From: an uncultured Collinsella sp.
GTDB taxonomy: Bacteria; Actinomycetota; Coriobacteriia; Coriobacteriales; Coriobacteriaceae
Length of the DNA stretch: 22,958 bases
NCBI GenBank assembly: GCA_902470925.1
Contig: CABRIF010000027.1
Coordinates: forward strand, 1-22,958
Reading direction: 5' to 3'
Shown here: positions 18,601-22,958 of the stretch, piece by piece
How the letters are laid out: the number at the start of each line of letters is the position of its first letter
Position numbering within the stretch: the first letter of the stretch is position 1
Translations under genes and position numbers: made by a program
Notes under the pieces: model-generated
What the model was told of the DNA's origin: nothing
Databases searched by the model: none
Seen by the model: only the letters and a program-made list of their open reading frames with translations

Positions 18601-21600
18601 GAGCTACGAGCTCATGATCGACGGCATGCTCAACACCGTGCCCGCCGGCACGCCGGAGGAGCCCAACACGACGCTCAACGTGCTCGACCAGGCCTATCAC
18701 AGCACCCACACGGTGCAGATTCGCCAGCGCACCGCCGAGGGCGTGTCCAACTGGAGCGACGAGATCACCGTCGTGACGCTCGAGGACCCGTGGCGCAACG
18801 TGCCCACGCCCGCCAACGTGACGTGGGAGGGCGGCGAGTCCTGGGGTGCCCTGAGCAACGCGTTCAACCACAGCACCGGCGACATGTTCCATGCCGACGA
18901 TGCCACGGCGCTCAACATGCCGATGACCATCGATTACGGCAAGGTATACAAGCTCGACAAATTCGTATACACGCCGCGTCAGGATAACGGTGGCAACGGC
19001 AATGTGGCCAAGATGAAGATCGAAACCTCGATCGATGGCGTCCACTGGGTTGAGCATGATGCGGGAACCTGGGATAACAAGGGTGCGAACAAGCTCGCCG
19101 ACAAAGAGGTGGACCTCAAGGGCAACTTCGCTCGCTACCTGCGCCTGACGCCGCTCGAGAGCAACGGCAACATGTTCTCCGCCGCCGAGCTCGCCCTGTA
19201 TAAGGTCGAGGGCAGCCAGGGCGTTGAGCAGGGATCCATTGCTGGCGATCCGACAATCAACAGTGTCGACTACGATCAGATTAACAATTGCATCGGTCGT
19301 GAGAACCGTGGTGACGAGGCTGAGGGTCAATGGAAGCCCCATGTTGCCAACAACGGTGCTGACTTCAACTTCAACGATGCTTATGACGTATACGACATGT
19401 CGCAGACCATGTTCCGTCTCGACGGTGGCACCAAGAAGACCGACAAGCTGTCGGGCAATATCGCGGTGGTGCCGAGCAAGACGTCGGTCAAGGCCGGCGA
19501 GACCATCACGGTCGACCTGTATGCCGAAAGCATCAAGAACGCCAACGCCCTCGGCGCGCTGATTCACTTCAACGATGCGCAGTTCGAGTATGTGAACGAG
19601 AGCTTGACCAAGAGCCCATACACGGGTTCTATGGAAAACAAGTCCGTAGTGAAAACTCAGTACGAGGACGGCGTCCAGTCCGCGAACATCGCGCTGGTGA
19701 ACAAGGGCGATAAGGACCTCTTCAGCGGCTCGGGCGCGGTGGCTTCCTTCAAGCTCAAGGCCAAGACCGACATCGAGAACGTGGCGCTCGAGTCCACCGC
19801 ATGGGCGATTGGGCCGACCTTCGACGTGGTCGAGGTTGCCGACGACGGTTCCATCGAGTACCCGGATGTGCCCAAGCCCGAGGCGGGCGAGCTCGGTCAG
19901 GATGCGTTCAACATCAAGCTGACCAACAAGGCGCTCCCCACGGATGAGAATGGGACCAACGTTTCTGAGCTCGTTCAGTCGAAGAGCTACGAGGGTCTGT
20001 TCAACAATAACAACACCGGTCGTGACTTCGAGTTCAAGTGGTTCCTCCCGACCGCTCCTCAGGACTTCGACGAGCGCGTGGGCCTGCCCGCAACGCTGAG
20101 CTTCGAGCTCAAGGAGCCGCGCACGCTCACGAACGTCGAGCTCTTCAACGGCGCGCAGGCCTCCAACGGCTCCATCAACAGCCTTGAGGCGGTCGTGACC
20201 TTCGAGGACGGCACGAAGCAGGAGTTCAAGGGCGGTGACTTCTCAACCAACCAGGAGAAGTACATCTTCCAGATCTCCGATGAGAACAAGGGCAAGAAGG
20301 TCACCAAGGTCGAGATCAAGCCGCTGACGTCGACCGGCGTGGCAACGGGTCTCGAGGACCCCAACAACCGCATGCTCACCATCGGCGAGATCAACTTCAA
20401 CTACCAGGAGAGCGAGGTTGCGGTCGATTCCGTCGTGCTCGGCGACAACGCTAAGACCCTGCATGTGGGCGAGCTGTCCGAGGTCAAGGCCTCGATCAAG
20501 CCCGAGACGGTGAACTATCCCTACTTCAAGGTCACGAGCAGCGACCCCGAGGTTGCGAGCATCGTCACCAAGCAGGTGGGCGACAAGATCGTGAACTTCG
20601 TCCGCGCCAACAAGGCCGGCAAGGCAACCATCACGGTGGCGTCCGCCCTCGACGAGACCAAGACCGCTTCCTACGAGGTCGAGGTCACCGATGCCGTGAA
20701 CACCACGCCGCTCGAGGAGGCACTCGCCGAGGCCCGCACCTACAGCGCGGATGCCTACACGGCGGAGACCTTCGAGAAGCTGACTGCGGCCATCAAGGCG
20801 GGCGAAGACCTGCTCAAGAGCGGTGAGCTGACCGACCAGAAGGTCGCCGAGGCCACGGTTGCCATCCGCGATGCCATCAAGGGCCTGGAGCAGCGCCCGG
20901 TTGACGAGTCCAAGCTCATCAACAAGGACAAGAACTCCGGCGTGGCGGTGCTCAAGGCGAACAGCTCCGCGGCTGAGTCGCCCTACACCAACGCCCTCGA
21001 CTACGATGAGTCCACCCTGTGGCACTCCAACTACAACGATCAGGATGTCCTGCCTGACTACCTGATCTTCGACCTGGGCGACACCTACGACCTCACCGAC
21101 GTGAGCTTCCTGCCGCGTCAGGATGGTGCCACGAACGGTGACATCTTCGAGGCGAAGATCTACGTGGCAAACTCCGCCGAGGAGCTCGACGGGGACGGCA
21201 AGGGCAGCCTGGTGGGCACCTTCACGTTCGACAACAACGGCAAGGTGCTGAACAACCGCGACGAGTACAAGAACATGGCGTTCGGTGCTCAGGCCACGCG
21301 CTTCGTGAAGATCGAGGCCACGCGCGCCGGCGGCGACAAGGCCGACGCTTACGCGTCGATCGCCGAGACCAGGTTCTACGGCCAGAAGCACACCGACCAG
21401 GATCAGGCCGATAAGTCCAAGCTCGATGCTCTGGTGGCCGAGATTGAGGCCAAGGGCTTGAAGGCCGAGGACTACACGGCGGCCACGTGGAAGAAGTTCG
21501 AGCTCGCGCTCGGCGATGCCAAGGCGACGCTTGCCGACCCGCAGGCCACGCAGACCGAGGTCGACTCGCAGCTCGCGGCGCTCCAGAGCGCCTACGAGGG

Positions 21601-22036
21601 CCTCGAGAAGACCGAGGTCCCGCCGGTGGAGAACCCCGACCGCGATCAGCTCCAGAGCCTGATCGACAAGGCCGAGAAGATCGACACCACGGGCAAGACC
21701 AACGAGTCGGTCCAGGCGCTCGTCGACGCCATCGACGCTGCGAAAGCGGTCCTTGCCAACGAGGACGCCACACCCGAGCAGATCAAGGCGGCCTACGATG
21801 CGCTGGCAGCGGCGATCGACGGCCTGACCGATGCCGGTAACGGCGGCCAGAACGGCAACGGCGGCCAGAACGGCGGCGACAACAGCCAGGGCGGCAAGCC
21901 GGGTTCCGGCTCCAACTCCGGCTCCGGTGAGCTTCCGCACACCGGCGATGCGGCCACGGTCGCTGTGGCGGCTACCGGCGTGGTGGGTTCGCTCACCGCG
22001 GCCATCGGTGCGTTCCTGCACCGCCGTCGCAAGTAG
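15605..22036 (+). CDS. Sortase-anchored multimodular GH31 glycosidase, probable alpha-N-acetylgalactosaminidase
   Basis: This 2143-residue surface enzyme starts at TTG 15605, 6 bases after GGAAGGAG; the nearby ATG at 15600 is out of frame. A Sec signal peptide is likely cleaved at AQA-A (33/34). The GH31 N-domain and barrel (about 35-700) have putative nucleophile D486 (KTDVAWVG) and acid/base D540 (WTGDQSGG). These motifs recall the Clostridium perfringens CPE1046/Enterococcus group, whose members are reported to release alpha-GalNAc; substrate is inferred. Then follow beta domains, FN3 (about 969-1060), CBM32/F5-8C (1062-1204), a degenerate dockerin (1205-1279), a cohesin (1283-1412), a second discoidin-like domain (1429-1602), a Big_2-like Ig domain (1604-1699), FIVAR (1701-1766), CBM32 (1768-1931), two FIVARs (1936-2077), a Gly/Asn/Ser linker, and LPHTG (2110-2114) with a membrane helix and RRRK tail. 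It probably acts on mucin glycans. Confidence 0.92.
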   Translation: MEKKSIFSRRWVRGSAVLATAALSLALTAPAQAAPLTGVESAAVNAENNYVVDVNFAGGIKGKITFLEDGIFRYNVDPSGEFDEYAVPRSKDHVAKIQAQPDASDEYSHPKATVADKDGAFVISAGDTTISLDKKTAKMTVKSGDKVVLEEQAALDLSESSTVQSLVKHSGENFFGGGTQNGRFIHTGNVINIANESSWTDGGVSSPNPFYWSDAGYGVLRNTFQDGSYDFGKTTDGVTTATHNENELDAYYFVADAASGKSTAPIAQDLLQDYFKVTGNPVLLPEYAFYVGHLNAWNRDMWSDTAQAGYNSKWQIKGGEDSKDANAGDIEYEKGGTGTEMQANTTVETLNGTGPSVATDNIPEGVTFDKDYSAQSRLNSYLENDMPLGYFLPNDGYGAGYGQNGYKMTGGVNEDGSSSKERLAAVDANIANLKTFSDYASSKGVATGLWTQSQITPDSDPNTQWQLLRDFKKEVEVGGVTTLKTDVAWVGPGYSFALNGTKTAYDIATNPENKTATRPNIITLDGWAGTQRYAGIWTGDQSGGNWEYIRFHVPTYIGQSLSGNPNIGSDNDGIWGGNPVIATRDYQWKSFAPLMLDMDGWGSYVKAPQTHGDPYTGITRMYLKLKSSLMPYIYTTAASAANLDTGNGDEGLPIVRAILLSDDSDYAASTATQYEYTLGEDILVAPIVANTDGDDSNGEVGDGDDIRNGIYLPGDENTIWVDYFTGDQYRGGQVLNNFDAPLWKLPVFVKANAIIPMYEPNNNPADIDRTIRNVEFFATNGENSYTQYEDDGVFIDSELDTSDAAYGTENDVNYGGHVSTTYTSKVNGDKATFTAEKSTGSYTGYEKDRTTSFVVNASKEPASVVAKNGDTTLKQKKVTSQEEFDKATPAEGEFIYFYNTKPNMNYNSSSAATDAVKKEGFSSKEIITTPKLYVKFAKADVQANKQTLEITGFENKGETPSDTVIDSLKVPTLKQPSEEAGDLTPTSFRLSWDKVDGASSYELMIDGMLNTVPAGTPEEPNTTLNVLDQAYHSTHTVQIRQRTAEGVSNWSDEITVVTLEDPWRNVPTPANVTWEGGESWGALSNAFNHSTGDMFHADDATALNMPMTIDYGKVYKLDKFVYTPRQDNGGNGNVAKMKIETSIDGVHWVEHDAGTWDNKGANKLADKEVDLKGNFARYLRLTPLESNGNMFSAAELALYKVEGSQGVEQGSIAGDPTINSVDYDQINNCIGRENRGDEAEGQWKPHVANNGADFNFNDAYDVYDMSQTMFRLDGGTKKTDKLSGNIAVVPSKTSVKAGETITVDLYAESIKNANALGALIHFNDAQFEYVNESLTKSPYTGSMENKSVVKTQYEDGVQSANIALVNKGDKDLFSGSGAVASFKLKAKTDIENVALESTAWAIGPTFDVVEVADDGSIEYPDVPKPEAGELGQDAFNIKLTNKALPTDENGTNVSELVQSKSYEGLFNNNNTGRDFEFKWFLPTAPQDFDERVGLPATLSFELKEPRTLTNVELFNGAQASNGSINSLEAVVTFEDGTKQEFKGGDFSTNQEKYIFQISDENKGKKVTKVEIKPLTSTGVATGLEDPNNRMLTIGEINFNYQESEVAVDSVVLGDNAKTLHVGELSEVKASIKPETVNYPYFKVTSSDPEVASIVTKQVGDKIVNFVRANKAGKATITVASALDETKTASYEVEVTDAVNTTPLEEALAEARTYSADAYTAETFEKLTAAIKAGEDLLKSGELTDQKVAEATVAIRDAIKGLEQRPVDESKLINKDKNSGVAVLKANSSAAESPYTNALDYDESTLWHSNYNDQDVLPDYLIFDLGDTYDLTDVSFLPRQDGATNGDIFEAKIYVANSAEELDGDGKGSLVGTFTFDNNGKVLNNRDEYKNMAFGAQATRFVKIEATRAGGDKADAYASIAETRFYGQKHTDQDQADKSKLDALVAEIEAKGLKAEDYTAATWKKFELALGDAKATLADPQATQTEVDSQLAALQSAYEGLEKTEVPPVENPDRDQLQSLIDKAEKIDTTGKTNESVQALVDAIDAAKAVLANEDATPEQIKAAYDALAAAIDGLTDAGNGGQNGNGGQNGGDNSQGGKPGSGSNSGSGELPHTGDAATVAVAATGVVGSLTAAIGAFLHRRRK

Positions 22037-22072
22037 CGACAGTCCGTTTCGCGCTCGGCGCGATCGGTAGCA

Positions 22073-22107
22073 AAGCGGCTGCACCCCACACGGTGCAGCC
22101 GCTTTTT
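22073..22107 (+). terminator. Intrinsic terminator after the GH31 gene
   Basis: A perfect 13-bp stem, AAGCGGCTGCACC (22073-22085) and GGTGCAGCCGCTT (22092-22104), has a 6-base loop and ends in TTTTT (22103-22107). It lies 36 bases after the stop. Confidence 0.93.
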
Positions 22108-22135
22108 CCTATTTGAAAGGCATGCATGTATAAGC

Positions 22136-22165
22136 ACTGGTAGCAAGCAGGTATACTGGTTGCAT
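22136..22165 (+). promoter_or_regulatory. purE promoter region with ACTGGT direct repeat
   Basis: TATACT (22152-22157) is a likely -10 box; no strong -35 box is seen. ACTGGTA (22136-22142) and ACTGGTT (22155-22161) are a direct repeat with starts 19 bases apart. The 11-mer ACTGGTTGCAT (22155-22165) also occurs upstream of carA. Confidence 0.45.
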
Positions 22166-22192
22166 CCACAGTTGATTCGTTCGGAGGTATCT

Positions 22193-22663
22193 ATGTCCGA
22201 GACCGAGAAGACCCCGCTCGTTGGCATCATCATGGGATCGAAATCCGATCTGCCCACCATGGAGGGCTGCACGGCCGAGCTTGAGCGCCTGGGCGTGCCG
22301 TACGAGCTGGTGGTTGCCAGCGCGCATCGCAACCCCGCCCGCGTGCACGAGTGGGCAGAGTCCGCGGCCGACCGCGGCATCAAGGTCATCGTTGCGGCGG
22401 CCGGCAAGGCCGCGCATCTGGGCGGCGTCGTGGCAGCCTTCACGCCGCTGCCGGTGATCGGCGTGCCCATGAAGACGAGCGACCTGGGCGGCCTGGACTC
22501 CCTGCTCTCCATGGTGCAGATGCCCTCCGGCGTGCCGGTTGCCTGCGTGGCCATCAACGGTGCTAAGAACGCCGCCATCTATGCAACCCAGATCTTGGGC
22601 GCCACCATGCCCGAGTATCGTGACGCCATCGCCGCGCTCAAGCGCGAGATGGCCGAGGCGTAG
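22193..22663 (+). CDS. purE: N5-carboxyaminoimidazole ribonucleotide mutase
   Basis: PurE class I interconverts N5-CAIR and CAIR, the step just before PurC in IMP synthesis. The 156-residue length is typical. Motifs: VGIIMGSKSDLPTM (substrate phosphate loop), SAHRNPARV with catalytic-type H45, AAAGKAAHLGGVVAAFTPLPVIGVPM, and the C-terminal NGAKNAAIYATQIL. Class I members usually read SAHRTP and AGxAAHLPG; here they are SAHRNP and AGKAAHLGG, small variations that leave the key His and Arg in place. The ATG at 22193 has GGAGG (22183-22187) 5 bases upstream. It has its own promoter after the GH31 terminator. The next gene starts 6 bases after its stop, so they are probably co-transcribed. Confidence 0.95.
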   Translation: MSETEKTPLVGIIMGSKSDLPTMEGCTAELERLGVPYELVVASAHRNPARVHEWAESAADRGIKVIVAAAGKAAHLGGVVAAFTPLPVIGVPMKTSDLGGLDSLLSMVQMPSGVPVACVAINGAKNAAIYATQILGATMPEYRDAIAALKREMAEA

Positions 22664-22669
22664 GCGCAC

Positions 22670-22958
22670 ATGGCCACGGAGAGCGGACGGCATTTCAAAT
22701 CGAGCTCCACAGGGTCCCACGCGGGTTCGGGTAGCTTCGACGCCGCTTCCGCCGGACGCCGACGCCGTGTCGATGCTGGCGTCAGCCACGGGGCTCAACG
22801 AGAGGATGAGGTGCTGTTCGGCTCCTCCGCATCCCCGGCGCCGCAGGCTCCCGCCCACGCCGCTGCCGCTGCATCGCCTGCCGCGTTCCCACGGACGGCG
22901 CGGTTCGGGCAGGCGGCGGCACGCGCGACGCCGGACGCCCCCGCGCGCAGGGGAGTGC
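22670..22958 (+). CDS. N-terminal part of an unidentified protein (3' truncated)
   Basis: An open frame from the ATG at 22670 runs to the window edge without a stop, giving 96 residues. It starts MATESGRHFKSSSTG and is rich in Ser, Gly, Ala, Arg and Pro, with a basic patch (AGRRRRVD) and an Ala/Pro-rich stretch. This looks like a disordered cytoplasmic lead, as found before the membrane helix of envelope proteins such as LytR-CpsA-Psr members. That comparison is a guess, because no domain is inside the window. Codon positions stay G/C-biased. The RBS is weak; coupling to purE, 6 bases upstream, is likely. Confidence 0.6.
   Translation, partial: MATESGRHFKSSSTGSHAGSGSFDAASAGRRRRVDAGVSHGAQREDEVLFGSSASPAPQAPAHAAAAASPAAFPRTARFGQAAARATPDAPARRGV

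Noticed and set aside
15500..19567. 1355-codon - strand open frame opposite the GH31 gene
   Set aside because: The + strand has a clear signal peptide, catalytic motifs and wall anchor. The - strand translation has no recognisable motif and is low-complexity Val/Leu/Gly/Arg.

Overview
The window looks like chromosomal DNA from a high-GC Gram-positive gut bacterium, most likely Collinsella or a close relative in the Coriobacteriia. This is inferred from G/C-ending codons throughout, a small TSCPD-family protein, a Tat-type lipoprotein, and a very large sortase-anchored glycosidase with CBM32, cohesin, dockerin-like and FIVAR modules. No 16S rRNA or other taxonomic marker is present. Almost everything is on the + strand.

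Layout: (1) 1-912, C-terminal half of the ribosome-associated GTPase TypA/BipA, cut by the window edge. (2) 1052-2543, a TSCPD-family protein and a Tat/lipobox lipoprotein, 4 bases apart. (3) 2686-5013, an OmpR-family response regulator and its histidine kinase. (4) 5090-6562, purC and a small two-helix membrane protein whose GTG start directly abuts the purC stop; a hairpin ends the block. (5) 6720-8000, an M29 metallo-aminopeptidase, then tRNA-Lys(UUU) with a clear terminator. (6) 8535-13428, carA and carB (carbamoyl-phosphate synthetase), ending in a terminator. (7) 13541-14971, five tandem 23-bp repeats, a dyad overlapping the promoter, and a DUF4143-type AAA ATPase with foreign codon usage. 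(8) 15231-22107, a long regulatory region with two matching GntR-type operators and a structured leader, then a 2143-residue LPXTG-type GH31 glycosidase and its terminator. (9) 22193-22663, purE, followed by the start of an unidentified protein running off the window.

The housekeeping genes cover nucleotide precursors (PurC and PurE in IMP synthesis, CarAB for pyrimidines and arginine), translation and peptide turnover. The accessory content is two islands. The first is the repeat-plus-ATPase unit, which looks mobile or horizontally acquired. The second is the surface glycosidase, probably acting on host mucin O-glycans (alpha-GalNAc). Its two TGGTA-N2-TACCA sites resemble operators of DasR/NagR-type amino-sugar regulators, so regulator and predicted product would match. 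The two most promising leads for undescribed biology are the 23-bp repeat array in front of the ATPase and the operator-pair control of a glycosidase carrying both a cohesin and a dockerin-like module.
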